Assembly: GCA_963576735.1 (NCBI GenBank)
Contig: OY755198.1
Coordinates: forward strand, 7,006,001 to 7,070,000
Direction: 5' to 3'
DNA from: Bedellia somnulentella
Lineage: Eukaryota; Arthropoda; Insecta; Lepidoptera; Bedelliidae
Length of the DNA stretch: 64,000 nt
In this document: piece after piece, positions 13,201 through 21,775 of the stretch
Numbering within the stretch: position 1 is the first letter of the stretch
How the letters are laid out: every line of letters begins with the position of its first letter
Position numbers and translations under genes: made by a program
Notes under the pieces: generated by a model
What the model saw: the letters and a program-made list of their open reading frames with translations, nothing else
What the model was told of the DNA's origin: nothing
Databases searched by the model: none

Positions 13201-16200
13201 TGACTATTTACCCTTATTTTTGAAGTTTTCACTTAATTAGAATCCTGTAAAAAGCTCCGAAATTTGGTGCGCAAGTAGAATATTAAACTGAAATAAATAA
13301 GAAAAATCCCCCGGGCCCCGTTTTGGCCGGTTATAAAATATTCACCCATATCATTCTCACCAAAGAACTAATGATAAAATTAAGTGTGTGCACTTTGGAG
13401 TGAAACTTTTTTAGATCAATTTCAATTCTATTAAAATGAATGCAAGTATTATGTATTAGGTTGCTAGAAGAGGTGTATGTTACATACATACATATACTCA
13501 CGGCTATAAATCCCTAGAAGGGGTAGCCAGAGCTAAGGAACTTGAAGTTCCTCAGCCACTTTTGGAAGTTGCGTCGGGAAAAGATAGTGAAATAAAGGTT
13601 GCTGGTGATGGGTCTCCAACCACATCGCCCAAAAATCCATTAAAAGCCCCAATACCATTAGTCGCCTCTTACATACACCCACCGGAAGAAATGGGGTAGT
13701 GTTATTCTAAGCCGACACTACACAGCAGAGGTGTATGTTCTATCTTTGAATATAGTAAATGGCTAGTTTTGCTGACCCTTGCTTTATGTTTGCCTAAGGG
13801 TGAAGCAAAAAATAAATATATTGATGAATAATGTGAATAGCTAGCTGTTCACAGTCAAACTACAAAAAATGTAGCCTTATAAATATTAAAATCAATATAT
13901 ACAGACAGACAGAATATATATTTAATATTATTTCATTTCAACAATTTCTTTTAAAGCTTATTTACCTGTAGTGGCCACTTACAAACACCTACGTGTAGAA
14001 ATGGGGTAGTGTTATTGAACAAATGTGCTACTGAATATGATTTTAGTTTATTGAATTATGTTGATATCATGAAACACATTTCTTTAAGTGTTATTTATTT
14101 GTATAACATGGCATTGGATATTTTACTATAAGGCTGTGCTCTACAAATTACCCCTTTCGAATCTTTGAAAGAAGAGCAATAAATGCAGCCTTCACTAAAT
14201 TTAAGCAGTGGTTGTATTCTCTTGTAAATACTAATGTAGTTCACCCTTTCATTATCAGAAACATTTAAAAAAAGACTGTACTTAATAGTGGGTAGTTGTA
14301 AATAAAATACATTGACTGTTTATTTTTATGTCACCACCATCACCCATGTAAGGTAAAAATGGTTATTATCTTATCCCAATGTACTATACATTACACATAC
14401 ATACATATACTCACGGCTATAAATCCCTTGAAGGGGTAGCCAGAGCTAGGGAATGAGACATTCCTCAGCCACCTTTGGAAGTTGCGTGGGGAAAAGATGG
14501 TGAAATAAAGGTTGTTGGTGATGGGTCTCCAACTGCATCGCCCAAAGATCCCTTAAAAGCCCCAATACCCTTAGTCGCCTCTTACGTACACCCACCGGAA
14601 GAAATGGGGTAGTGCTATTCTAAGCCGACACTACACAGCAATAAGATTATAATAAGAATATACATTACAATAAGAACCATAATATCATTAGTCACTAACA
14701 TTAGCACTGTCAAACAAATGTAATGTTAAGACCAGCCCCCGTAGCATGAGGCGTGTGAGAGTGTGTATGTCGCGTGAGAAGTGAGAAACTGACAGATTGT
14801 TCATACAACATCTGTCAGTACCTCACTTCTCAGGTGACATACACGCTCTCACACGCCTCATGCTACCTATACAGTTATGATTAAAAGATATTAAATTGTA
14901 CATACACATACTCACACTGTTAGTTCTCATTGGGGTAGGCCTGTACTATTGATTGCCACTTTGTACAATCCTAACAAACCTTTAGCGGATATACATGCTC
15001 TTTTAATCTTCCCACTTGGGACACCTGCCTTTATAAACACATTCTCTTCTAAATGTGTTCTCCATTGATATTACCTCCTGCGTTGGCTATTAAATTGTTA
15101 ACTTAAATGTTCACGCTGTATATCCCCAAATGGGTTAGCAGAGAACTAATAGTTCTGAACATCATGTGGCATTGTCACATTTTGCTAGGACAGTGAAATC
15201 AGTGTAAAAAATTGTCGTACAAAAATAAGTCTTATATGTTTCATTAAGTGATGTTTGCCACCGTGCATGTCTATAGCACCTTTATCATCCATAAGTACTA
15301 TGTACCAAATGAACTGACAATTCTATTTTGAATACTGTTCTTGAATAGTTTATCATATAAAAGTCTTCTAATAACTGTAAACTTCTCGGGATTCAAAAAT
15401 TTGTAGTAATTATTTCACTGAATATTGAATAAAACACTTTCATCTACTTTCAGATATTACCATCATAGTTTGGTCTTTCATAAGATGCTAAAAATTTGCA
15501 TAATTTCTTACAACTCATTCATTAATATGATTTTAGATTCATAGATATAAAATTTGTAACTGAAGTGGCAGCATGACATATGAAGACACTTTGTTTACTT
15601 TGCCAGCAGATGAAATTTATGTAATTAGCATGAAACATATCCAAATGTTTGGCCTTCAAACTAAATTTGATTTACTTAGAGATAATAGCTATAAATATTA
15701 TCAACCCTCACCTGCCTAGAAACAAATCTATAATGGGAGCTATATGCAGAGGTCAATGACTACAGACATTAAGTCGATTATTAGTAAATAAGTCGTGTAA
15801 ACATATGCCTCAACATTTATCGCGATACGATGTGGAAAATCTTTGCCACAAAACGTGGGAACGGTAAACATACGAACAATATAGGCGAAAGGGAGACGGA
15901 ATATGCGTCAGCCATTTTGACAGGAAATTCGTGAAAAGCCAAGAAGAAAATGTACTTACCGCTATTTCAAAGAGCGATGGAAAGTCAGGTTGGTTTAAGC
16001 CTCCGTCTGCCAAGCCAGCCAGAAGCCCGAGCTCCGCACTGAGATCGGCTAGTTCGGCCCCAATGCGCTCCAGCTTATCGGCGTCGGCTAACTCATCTTT
16101 GAGGATATCACCGATTTCATCTGACACGGCTGGTGCCGGAGACTCCTCCCGAACTTTTGGCACATCTTCCTTTCCCATATCTTTTAAACTTTGGGCGGAA

Positions 16201-16262
16201 TTTTTAGTTTCTGGAGCGGAATCAGATCCGCTTCGACCCGAACATTTGTCAGTCGGAAACAT
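1128..16262 (-). CDS. Unrecognised host gene (gene 1), 5' part, five coding exons, continues off the left edge
   Basis: Exons 15960-16262, 7603-7731, 6364-6454, 5257-5315 and 1128-1229 have lengths 303, 129, 91, 59 and 102 bp. Each is bounded by AG acceptors and GT donors, and the phases (0, 0, 1, 0, 0) join into 228 open codons without a stop. This phase agreement over five exons is the main evidence. The N-terminal 100 residues are acidic and Leu/Ala-rich, with a likely helix (DILKDELADADKLERIGAEL). They are followed by a Ser-run/Arg-Pro basic stretch (exon 2), an acidic DDGDGSDDDW patch (exon 3) and a Ser/Asp-rich linker (exon 4). No catalytic motif was recognised and no function is proposed. 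The 8.2-kb first intron holds a complete 2.9-kb transposon. The next exon must lie beyond base 1. Confidence 0.75.
1309..1557 (+). mobile_element. SINE-A, full length
   Basis: Starts GCTGTTAGTGTCGGC; tail of four TATG units. Confidence 0.85.
1861..1940 (+). mobile_element. SINE-A, 5'-truncated; tail hit by the 3-kb TIR transposon
   Basis: The 3' third only. CATGATAACT before it (1851-1860) recurs after the tail at 4983-4992, so this is a target duplication spanning the transposon. The tail resumes at 4966-4982. Confidence 0.85.
1945..4961 (+). mobile_element. TIR DNA transposon, non-autonomous, copy 1 (3017 bp)
   Basis: Both ends carry GGGTGAATATTTTATAAC as inverted repeats, flanked by ATAT (1941-1944, 4962-4965); a TA duplication with the repeat starting one base further out is also possible. 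It is inserted in the (TATG)n tail of a SINE-A copy. No transposase-length ORF is present. Subterminal regions carry TCATTTTCCTGT at 2127, 2669, 4751 and 4771, plus an inverted one at 2692. Pieces of LINE-A lie inside (about 3400-3500, 4130-4210 and 4322-4470). The superfamily is not assigned. Confidence 0.85.
4993..5256. other. Intron of gene 1, nothing recognised
   Basis: AT-rich sequence between the 3-kb transposon and exon 4. No repeat or frame seen. Confidence 0.5.
5257..5315 (-). CDS. Gene 1, coding exon 4
   Basis: Acceptor AATTTTCAG, donor GTAATT, 59 bp. It completes a Thr codon with the last base of exon 3 and reads TSDSSSKGSADDEFAAKAQ, ending in phase 0. It is too short to stand alone; support comes from the splice sites and the phase match. 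Confidence 0.68.
5554..5748 (+). mobile_element. SINE-C (tRNA-derived, inverted head)
   Basis: Exact duplication AATCAAATGTCACTA at 5539-5553 and 5749-5763. The left end AATAAATAAAGG...GACAC precedes an antisense tRNA-like head (minus-strand boxes TGGCTCAATTGG and GGTTCGATTCC). The right end is CTTTCCTTTATTTATTAGTA then ATGAACAAAAAGATTT. Confidence 0.85.
5908..6125 (+). mobile_element. SINE-A lacking its 3' end
   Basis: Stops at CTAGGGATA before the shared tail, unusual because retroposons normally lose the 5' end. Confidence 0.8.
6364..6454 (-). CDS. Gene 1, coding exon 3 (acidic)
   Basis: Acceptor TTACTTCCAG and donor GTAAGTAC bound 30 codons plus one base. The peptide runs YRVQLARARRDSATSDDGDG then SDDDWSEIRT. 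It is followed in phase by exon 4. Confidence 0.72.
6591..6847 (-). mobile_element. SINE-A, diverged
   Basis: Just downstream of gene 1 exon 3; 5' end reads GTGCTATCATAAGCGGACAC. Confidence 0.75.
6985..7150 (+). mobile_element. LINE 3' UTR, partial third copy
   Basis: AATGCTGAGACAGTACAGATTC-like start, then the TTTTGTATATTTATTATTTT run shared with the copies at 40.6 and 44.8 kb. Confidence 0.45.
7195..7312 (-). pseudogene. Decayed duplicate of gene 1 exon 2
   Basis: About 100 bases match exon 2 closely, including the donor GTGAGT and the end KPISKGKD. Changes include Ser to Cys, Arg to Leu and Arg to Ile. The frame is still open, but the acceptor AG at the homologous position is gone. It could be a dead copy, or an alternative first exon starting at its own ATG (MVSYSCEP). 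I favour a dead copy. Confidence 0.6.
7376..7430 (+). mobile_element. SINE-A 3' fragment
   Basis: CCAAAAGTGCTACCCCTTCT with an internal deletion, then GCCGTGAGTATTTG. Confidence 0.6.
7603..7731 (-). CDS. Gene 1, coding exon 2 (Ser-rich/Arg-Pro-rich)
   Basis: Acceptor TTCACTACAG and donor GTGAGT bound 43 codons, phase 0 at both sides. The peptide begins MGHRGSASGSSSSSYSS and becomes strongly basic (PRPRPRRPPRTV). A second, decayed copy of this exon lies about 390 bp downstream. Confidence 0.75.
7800..7872 (-). mobile_element. Jockey-like LINE 3' end fragment
   Basis: AAAGGGCAAAGCCCTGTAAAC matches the LINE 3' UTR at 27580-27620. Confidence 0.5.
7921..8146 (-). mobile_element. SINE-A, full length
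   Basis: In gene 1 intron 1, about 190 bp upstream of exon 2. Confidence 0.85.
8222..8700 (+). mobile_element. SINE-B, near full length, split by MITE-G
   Basis: Head with A box TAGCTCAGTGAG and B box GGTTTCAAATCC. The body is interrupted at 8509-8640. Confidence 0.85.
8509..8640 (+). mobile_element. MITE-G copy inside a SINE-B
   Basis: Same termini as at 375. The SINE-B body reads through from GATGTTCAG to TGAAGTATTA. A TCAG/TCTG pair at the edges may be a 4-bp target duplication with one change. Confidence 0.85.
8950..9216 (+). mobile_element. SINE-B, 5'-truncated
   Basis: Starts at CATGGTTGCTAACGG and ends in GTTTATGTTACG repeats. TTCTTTTGTGATGA is present on both sides (about 8935 and 9211) as a target duplication. 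Confidence 0.82.
9405..9534 (-). mobile_element. SINE-D, 3' part (split by SINE-C)
   Basis: Matches the body of the copy at 29590 (CTAACTCAACAATATGACAT region). Continues at 9804. Confidence 0.65.
9548..9790 (-). mobile_element. SINE-C inside a SINE-D
   Basis: Duplication TTAAACTAATGCT at 9535-9547 and 9791-9803. This copy has a tRNA-like unit plus an inverted partial second one (GCGGGTTCGAATCCCGCC at 9738), so both ends carry the AAATTTTTCTTTCC arm. Confidence 0.85.
9804..9872 (-). mobile_element. SINE-D, tRNA-like head (split by SINE-C)
   Basis: CTCAGCGTTATTCAAACCCA on the plus strand is a degenerate antisense B box. Follows the SINE-C duplication. Confidence 0.65.
9979..10119. mobile_element. 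MITE, 141 bp, inverted arms
   Basis: GGCAGCATGGAATCG at the left is repeated inverted at the right, and TTTCTGTCGTTCAGAACTT pairs with AAGTTCTGAACGACAGAAA. No coding capacity. Confidence 0.75.
10120..10464. other. Intron of gene 1, nothing recognised
   Basis: Between a MITE and transposon copy 2. AT-rich, no coding signal. Confidence 0.5.
10469..13347 (-). mobile_element. TIR DNA transposon, non-autonomous, copy 2 (2879 bp)
   Basis: Same element as at 1945-4961 in reverse orientation, flanked by ATAT at 10465-10468 and 13348-13351. Over a compared 210-base stretch the copies differ at about 8 positions, most of them amino-acid-changing in the small ORF present in both, so that ORF does not look selected. 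It contains the same LINE-A pieces, so those predate transposition. It lies in gene 1 intron 1. Confidence 0.85.
13482..13726 (-). mobile_element. SINE-A, full length with 13-bp duplication
   Basis: Exact AGAGGTGTATGTT at 13469-13481 and 13727-13739 defines the element as 245 bp with 5' end GCTGTGTAG. Confidence 0.9.
13740..14392. other. Intron of gene 1, mostly unassigned
   Basis: Only a short minus-strand SINE-A 5' piece (13972-14020) is recognised. Confidence 0.5.
14393..14639 (-). mobile_element. SINE-A, full length
   Basis: Close to the family consensus; gene 1 intron 1. Confidence 0.85.
14741..14866. mobile_element. Hairpin MITE, 126 bp, ~50-bp arms
   Basis: GTAGCATGAGGCGTGTGAGA at the left matches the right end inverted, and the arms continue through GAGAAGTGAG to CTGACAGAT. 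An RNA would fold into one long hairpin. Confidence 0.8.
14906..15085 (-). mobile_element. LINE-A 3' end
   Basis: CATTGGGGTAGGCCTGTACT and ACAATCCTAACAAACC; decayed codons of the terminal ORF. Confidence 0.65.
15105..15200 (-). mobile_element. SINE-B, old fragment
   Basis: ATCCCCAAATGGGTTAGCAG and GTTCTGAACATCATGTGGCA are degenerate SINE-B 3' sequence. Confidence 0.55.
15201..15953. other. Start of gene 1 intron 1, unassigned
   Basis: No repeats recognised. Low-copy looking; might hold regulatory sequence, but nothing supports a specific site. Confidence 0.4.
15960..16262 (-). CDS. Gene 1, coding exon 1 with start codon
   Basis: Starts MFPTDKCSGRSGSDS and ends FPSLFEIA at donor GTAAGT (15954-15959); exactly 101 codons, phase 0. 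An in-frame GTG lies 18 bases upstream, but the ATG at 16262 is the first ATG and has adenines before it. Composition is acidic (Asp/Glu) with Leu/Ala repeats, compatible with a helical segment at residues 48-83. Confidence 0.75.
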
Positions 16263-16422
16263 TGTTAAGAACACTTCCACAACACTGAATAAACGTGAGA
16301 CTCATCTAATAACACAACAGATGAAACTCTATCACTCGGATGAAGGCAAAACTAACGAAATAAAATGAAAAACCATTTTTTCCGGAACACTGCAATCCCG
16401 AAGTGTTTGACAAATACCAATA
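16263..16422. promoter_or_regulatory. Putative bidirectional promoter / 5' UTR region
   Basis: This is the gap between the gene 1 start codon and the rightward ATG exon. No TATA box was identified. The assignment rests only on gene arrangement and on the lack of repeats here. Confidence 0.3.
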
Positions 16423-16460
16423 TGGCGACGATATATTTAGGAATTTATGACCAGCCTACG
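16423..16460 (+). CDS. Possible first coding exon of a divergent gene
   Basis: ATGGCG in good start context reads MATIYLGIYDQP and runs into a consensus donor GTAAGT. It lies head-to-head with gene 1, 160 bp from its ATG, which suggests a shared bidirectional promoter. No second exon was found to the right, where transposons begin at about 17020, so this is tentative. Confidence 0.3.
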
Positions 16461-17022
16461 TAAGTTTGGTATCATTATTTTTTAAACTGGTAACTTTTGA
16501 ATAAACCAACCAAATAAAAAAGCTGATCATTTAAAGCTTTTCTTCTAATTTTACATACAAGTTCGTAATGTATTGTACACCTTTAAGAATGTAGCATTAT
16601 ACGTCATTGGTAATTTTACGAAGTTTTACTCAGAAAAACTTTATGAATATATTATACTGATAATTGTATGCTTTCATATCACAGATTAAATATTAAGGTA
16701 TTTATATAAACAAAGTGTTTCAAAATCAACCAACCAATGTCGGATTCCATCAATGTAAAAAAAATGGCGCCTGAAGACGCCATCTAGTGTCAGTATTATT
16801 ACCTAATTTACTTTTTGAATATTACAACAGGTGTCACTAAAGTAGTAAGTAAACTGTGCTGTCTGTGTTGTGTTGCTTTGACGGTTCCTAACATTACTGA
16901 TCCCAACATTCCCAACCATAGAGTAAAGTAATACATCCCCACTGATCCCTATGGTAAAACTTTCTCTATGTCGTATACTCACGAGTATAAAATCCAAAAA
17001 GATTAGGAAAAATAAAATTAAT
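16461..17022. other. Upstream of gene 1, unassigned
   Basis: A short minus-strand SINE-A end (16974-17003) is the only recognisable piece. Confidence 0.45.
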
Positions 17023-17040
17023 GCTGTGTAGTGTCGGCTT
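17023..17040 (+). mobile_element. SINE-A, 5' end split by the P-like element
   Basis: GCTGTGTAGTGTCGGCTT continues at 22386 after the transposon. Confidence 0.85.
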
Positions 17041-17181
17041 CACAGACATGTATTTGAATAGATGCCGCAAGTGCATGTACTTCGCGTGTAAAAACTGAGT
17101 AAAATTATCTTAGTTTATCGCCATTTGATTGAGTCCGTGCTCGAACGTTCTCGGTGACAGATGTCGAGCTAAATATAAAAA

Positions 17182-17261
17182 ATGCCTAATTGTGCCATAT
17201 TGAGTTGCAAAAACTATCTAAATAAAGCGGGACTAATTAATAGAAAGATTTCCTTTCATCG
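17182..17261 (+). CDS. THAP-domain first exon of the P-like element
   Basis: Reads MPNCAILSCKNYLNK then GLINRKISFHR up to donor GTAGGT (26 codons plus 2 bases). C-x4-C and the terminal FHR match the start of the THAP zinc-binding fold (C2CH), the DNA-binding domain of P transposases and of domesticated relatives. The FP and CH parts should lie in a following exon, which was not found. It is probably a remnant. Confidence 0.6.
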
Positions 17262-17819
17262 GTAGGTCACTTTAATATTAGATTATGTGGTTTTTATTGC
17301 AAAATCAATTATTTCGTGTTAGTTGTGGTTTTACACTGAAAAACTTTTAAACGAGTGTGTATCGCTTAATTTATAATACATTGCCGGTTTTAGTTACGAA
17401 GCTATCTAGTATGGCTTGTCTATTAAAACACGCAATGAACATCAAAATGAACGATATTTTCACCTGTCAATCAGCTACATGGTACGGTAGCTATTGTCAT
17501 ATCTCTGTCATTTTAAGCAAAATGTGTTGTACCTACACAGATAGTTGTATTCGATTCTAATTCTAATCGATTTTGGGAACAGAGAAATGATAATATTCGC
17601 GATGGATGTTCCATGTATCTAAAATATTTTTATTACTACAATGTTTCTGTTAAATAATTAATTGGAATACTCTTGTTTTATCTTTGTTTTTATTTAATAA
17701 AAGAACAGTTTAATATTAGTTACAAGTTTTTCTCTAAGCTACATTTCTTAACGTGTGGTATGTGTCAGTCTTTATTTACTTCCTTCCTTCACTCAGCATT
17801 GCCAATATAAATGTACATA

Positions 17820-17940
17820 AATACACCAACACGCCTACCTACATAAGTTCAAAGCTTCTTAAGTACTACAGCAATTATAATCAATTAGGGAACTATACTC
17901 CTTGAAATTTAGTTATCTGCAATTTTATTTTCTGACTCTA
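17820..17940 (-). mobile_element. Copia remnant, 3' side beyond the RTE insertion
   Basis: When the RTE LINE is ignored this joins the copia piece at 20733. It is heavily mutated; the assignment rests on contiguity. Confidence 0.4.
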
Positions 17941-17948
17941 TTTTGTAT

Positions 17949-20723
17949 CATCATCATCATCAGCCCACTGCTGGACATAGGCATCTCCCATGGCGCGCCA
18001 CCTCTTCCTATCCTCGGCCAGCCTCATCCAACCACTCCCGGCCACCTGCTTTAGGTCGTCGGTCCAGCGGGCTGGAGGGCGCCCCACACTGCGTCTGCCA
18101 GTGCGTGGTCTCCACTCAAGAACTCGTCTTCCCCAGCGGTTATCGGTTCTTCGGCAGATGTGACCAGCCCACTGCCACTTCAATTTGCTGATCCGATGAG
18201 CTACGTCGGCCACTTTAGTTCTCTGTCGGATCACGTCATTTCTGATGCGATCCAACAGAGTGATGCCGAGCATAGCTCGCTCCATCGCTCTTTGAGTGAC
18301 TTTGAATTGGTGGACTAGTCCAGCCGTGAGTGTCCACGTTTCCGCACCATACGTTAACACTGGCAGGACGCACTGGTTGAAAACCTTAGTCTTCAGACAT
18401 TGTGGGATGGCCGAGGAGAAGATATGCTGAAGTTTTCCAAAAGCAGCCCAGCCCAGCTGGATGCGTCTTGCAGCCTCTTTGTCGAAGTTGTTTCTACCGA
18501 GTCGTAGCGTCTGACCTAGGTAGACGTACTCCGGCACAACTTCGAGCTCTGCTCCCTCGACAAGAACTGGTCTTGGCTGAACAAGACGATTGAACATGAT
18601 TTTCGTCTTGTCCAAGTTCATGACAAGCCCCAACCGCCGAGAGGCTGAGTTTAGGCTACTAATCATCCCGCCGAGATCCTCAGGCGTTTCTGCCATAACG
18701 ACTATGTCGTCCGCAAACCTGAGGTGTGAGATGTACTTGCCGTTGACACATATACCTTTTCCGTTCCAGTTCATCATCTTGAAGACGTCCTCCAACGCAT
18801 TCGTGAACAGTTTCGGGGATATGACATCCCCCTGTCTCACCCCTCGCTGCAGTTGGATGGGTTCCGTCTTTTGATCCTGTACTGGACGGTCATGGTCGCA
18901 GCATTGTACAAGTGTCTCAACACCTCAATGTAGCGCCAGTCGATTCAGCAACGCTGTAAGGATTGTAGAACAGCCCAGGTTTCGATGGAGTCGAAGGCTT
19001 TTTCATAGTCCACGAATGCTAGACACAGCGGCTGATTATACTCTTCGGTTTTCTGTATAATCTGCCGTACTGTGTGGATGTGGACTACGGTGCTAAAGCC
19101 TTTTCGAAACCCAGCCTGCTCCACGGGCTGGAACTCATCGAATCTCTGGGCAAGACGATTCGAGATGACCCGTGAGAACAGCTTATATACGTGACTCAAG
19201 AGCGCGATCGGTCTGTAGTTCTTGAGAAGGGTTTTATCTCCTTTTTTGAAGAACAAGACCACGACGCTCTCGCTCCACGCCTCCGGAATAGTTCCACTGT
19301 AGATGACGTTATTAAACAGATCTTTCAGGGCTCTCAGTACAGGTGTACCTCCTGCCCTTAGAAGCTCTGTCGTTACCCCGTCATCACCCGGAGCTTTGCT
19401 GTTTTTAAGCTGTCTCAGGGCCGATCTTATCTCGTCCAGGTCGACGTCTGGGATATCTTCGGTGAAGTGGCGAGTTAATGGAGCTCTGGGGTCGGTGTCG
19501 TGTTCCTCAGGTGGTGCGGCATGACTGGCATATAGCCTTCCGTAGAAGTTCTTAACTTCACGGAGAAGCTCCGGCTTCGAGACAACGATCCTGCCGTCTT
19601 CCCTCTTAAGCTTCGTCAGCTGGCTTCGTCCAAGCTGCTGACTGAACACTTTGGTACCCCGGTTTCGCTCTATGGCCTCTTCAATGAGGCGCGTATTAAA
19701 GCTCCGGAGGTCTCGTCGAATCAGCTTTTTAATGTGCTTTGACAGAACCCGATGCTGCGACGAATGCTCTTGAGTATACGGCAGTTCACGTCTTTGTCTC
19801 ATAAGCTCTAGAGTCTCCTGGGAAAGCTTCGACTCCTTGCCATCGCGCCGCGTTTTAAAATGTCTGTGGCCCACTTCACGTAGAGCTCCTATCAACTGGT
19901 TGGCCTTCTCGTTAACGTCGTCTGTGGTTTCCAGCGAGTCAAAACGGTTCTGTAGGTCCATTTGGAAGTTCTCGCTCCCAGATAGCAATTGGCGCAGGTT
20001 AGGGCGAAGAGTAGATCTCATAAGACGTTTGCGCTCGAGCTTGTAGTTGATACTTAGAGTGCCTCTGACAAGTCGGTGATCGCTTCCGGTATTAAACCTG
20101 CTAATCACTGAGACATCTCTAAATATATGCCGCTTATCCGTCATAATGAAATCTATCTCGTTCGCCGTTCGACCATCGGGGCTTCGCCAGGTCCACTTTC
20201 TTTGGGGTCGCTTCTGAAAGAAAGTATTCATCAGATACAACCCCTGGTGCTCGAGAAAGTTTACCAGCATTTGCCCCCTTTGGTTCCTGCAGCCAATGCC
20301 ATGTGGATCTACCCTCGTTTCGTCGCATTCTTGTACTCCCACTCTGGCGTTGAAGTCTCCCATAACAACCGTGTAGTGAGTCTTTGCGGTATCGTTGATA
20401 GCCCGGGAGATATCTTCGAATACCGCTTCGACTTCTGTGTCAGCGTGAGTCGAGGTCGGTGCATAAACCTGAACTACCTTGAGAGAGTATCTCTTAGTAA
20501 GTTTTATAATGAGGTATGCTACCCTGCTCGACACACTGCTGATCTCCACAATGCTGCTGATGAGAGACTTTTTGACGAGAAAGCCAACGCCACCTTGGGA
20601 TTGATGGTCTCCCTCTCTGAAGTAGAGCAGGTGTCCGGATTCCAGGACTATCGTATCCTCCCCCTCTCTTCGGACTTCTGATAGTCCCAGGATATCCCAC
20701 CGTATCTTGGTAAGCTCCACCTC
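17949..20723 (-). mobile_element. RTE-clade LINE, 5'-truncated, with two frameshifts
   Basis: The minus strand encodes an endonuclease (LGLSEVRREG, VMGDFNARVG, SDHRLVRG) and reverse transcriptase (NYRPIALLSHVYKL, AFVDYEKAFDS, GVRQGDVISP, FADDIVVM). It ends within a (GAT)n run, as RTE elements do. ORF pieces lie at 18945-20720 and 17938-18840; frame changes near 18955 and 18890 break it. Duplicated ATTTTGTAT at 17940-17948 and 20724-20732 marks insertion into a copia remnant. Similar proteins are often mis-named craniofacial development protein 2 in databases. Confidence 0.88.
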
Positions 20724-20732
20724 ATTTTGTAT

Positions 20733-21005
20733 ACTTCCCTGCTAAACATTTTAATTTACAAAATGATAGTGAACTTCAATATGCTTAGAATTCTTTGTAA
20801 AGTTTCCATACTTAGAAATAGCTACAGCTGCTGAATTATCTTCATAGATTTTAACTGGTTTACAAACCTTAGTAAAGACATCATTCATTACACAAATGAG
20901 AAAATTTAATTCTGTTACTGCTTCTGATAATTCTACATATTCAGCAAATGTTGAAGAGTTTGTTACACTACTTTGTTTTTTTTTATTTCCAATATTGAAC
21001 AAACG
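20733..21005 (-). mobile_element. Copia-type retrotransposon remnant (RNase H end)
   Basis: Minus-strand reading includes SSTFAEYVELSEAV, KIYEDNSAAVAIS and SKHIEVHYHFVN, the RNase H signature of Ty1/copia polyproteins. The RTE LINE split it, and its 3' side continues below 17940 as stop-containing sequence. Old and inactive. Confidence 0.8.
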
Positions 21006-21133
21006 AAGAGTTCCGTACTATCATCTATAATAGAAAATAACGTTTTTGTATGGGAGCCCCTTTGATATTTACTTTACTGTTATTTAATTAATATTACTGT
21101 TATTATAATATACTGTTATAAATTGTTATTTAA

Positions 21134-21506
21134 CAGCCGTGATAGCCCAGTGGGTAGAACACTCGGTTAACGTGCAAGCGACTAGTGTTCAAATCCCAGG
21201 TCGGGGCCTACACCAATTTGTCTTTTCTAAAGACATATGTGTGGTTAATTTATTATGGTTGTTAACGGTGAGGGAAAACATCGTGAGGAAACCCACATGG
21301 CTGAGTTGTACTTAGTCATGTGGCAGTGTATTCGTACAAAACGGCGATAGGCCTGCCCCCTATCACGTGAGTACACTGTCCATGCAAAACGTGGGTACTC
21401 TGAACACCAGATGACAAAGTCACGTGATGTTCAGAAGTATTAGTACCTCTGCCAACCCCTTCGGGGATATGCGGCGTGAACGTTTATGCTTTATGCTTAT
21501 GCTTAT
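21134..21506 (+). mobile_element. SINE-B, full-length tRNA-derived SINE
   Basis: The tRNA-like head has an A box (TAGCCCAGTGGG) and a B box (GTTCAAATCCC), followed by a ~280-bp body with GGCGATAGGCCTGCCCCC and a tail of GCTTATG repeats. Duplicated GTTATTTAA at 21125-21133 and 21507-21515. Transcription by RNA polymerase III is expected from the boxes. Confidence 0.88.
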
Positions 21507-21599
21507 GTTATTTAATTATTTATTTTGAAAGGTGATATACAAGTAAATATACTGTGAAAATTTTAAGTATCTACTTATTAACGTTTTAATATTGAGCAA

Positions 21600-21775
21600 A
21601 CAAATACGGAAAAAAACACGTTTATTGTAAGGGGCCCCCCTTAAAATCCTTTTTTTACTTGTATTTGTTGTTATAGCGGCAACAGAAATACGTCATTTGT
21701 GAAAATTTCAGCTTTCTAGTTATCACTGTTTATTAGATACAGCCTTGAGAAAAACAGACAACGAAAAAAAAATAC
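21600..21775 (-). repeat. Piece of a common insect interspersed repeat
   Basis: Contains TTGTTGTTATAGCGGCAACAG and the following ~90 bases that I recognise as a widespread lepidopteran repeat segment. No ends or duplication seen. Confidence 0.4.

Noticed and set aside
1945..13347. One large inverted segmental duplication
   Set aside because: Similarity stops exactly at the TIRs and short target duplications, and the flanks differ, so two insertions explain it better.
15931..16368. Plus-strand 145-codon ORF
   Set aside because: It lies antisense to gene 1 exon 1, which has a good start, donor and in-phase downstream exons.
18945..20720. Host gene for a craniofacial-development-protein-2-like endonuclease
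   Set aside because: The protein is the endonuclease/RT of an RTE LINE with frameshifts, a (GAT)n end and a target duplication.
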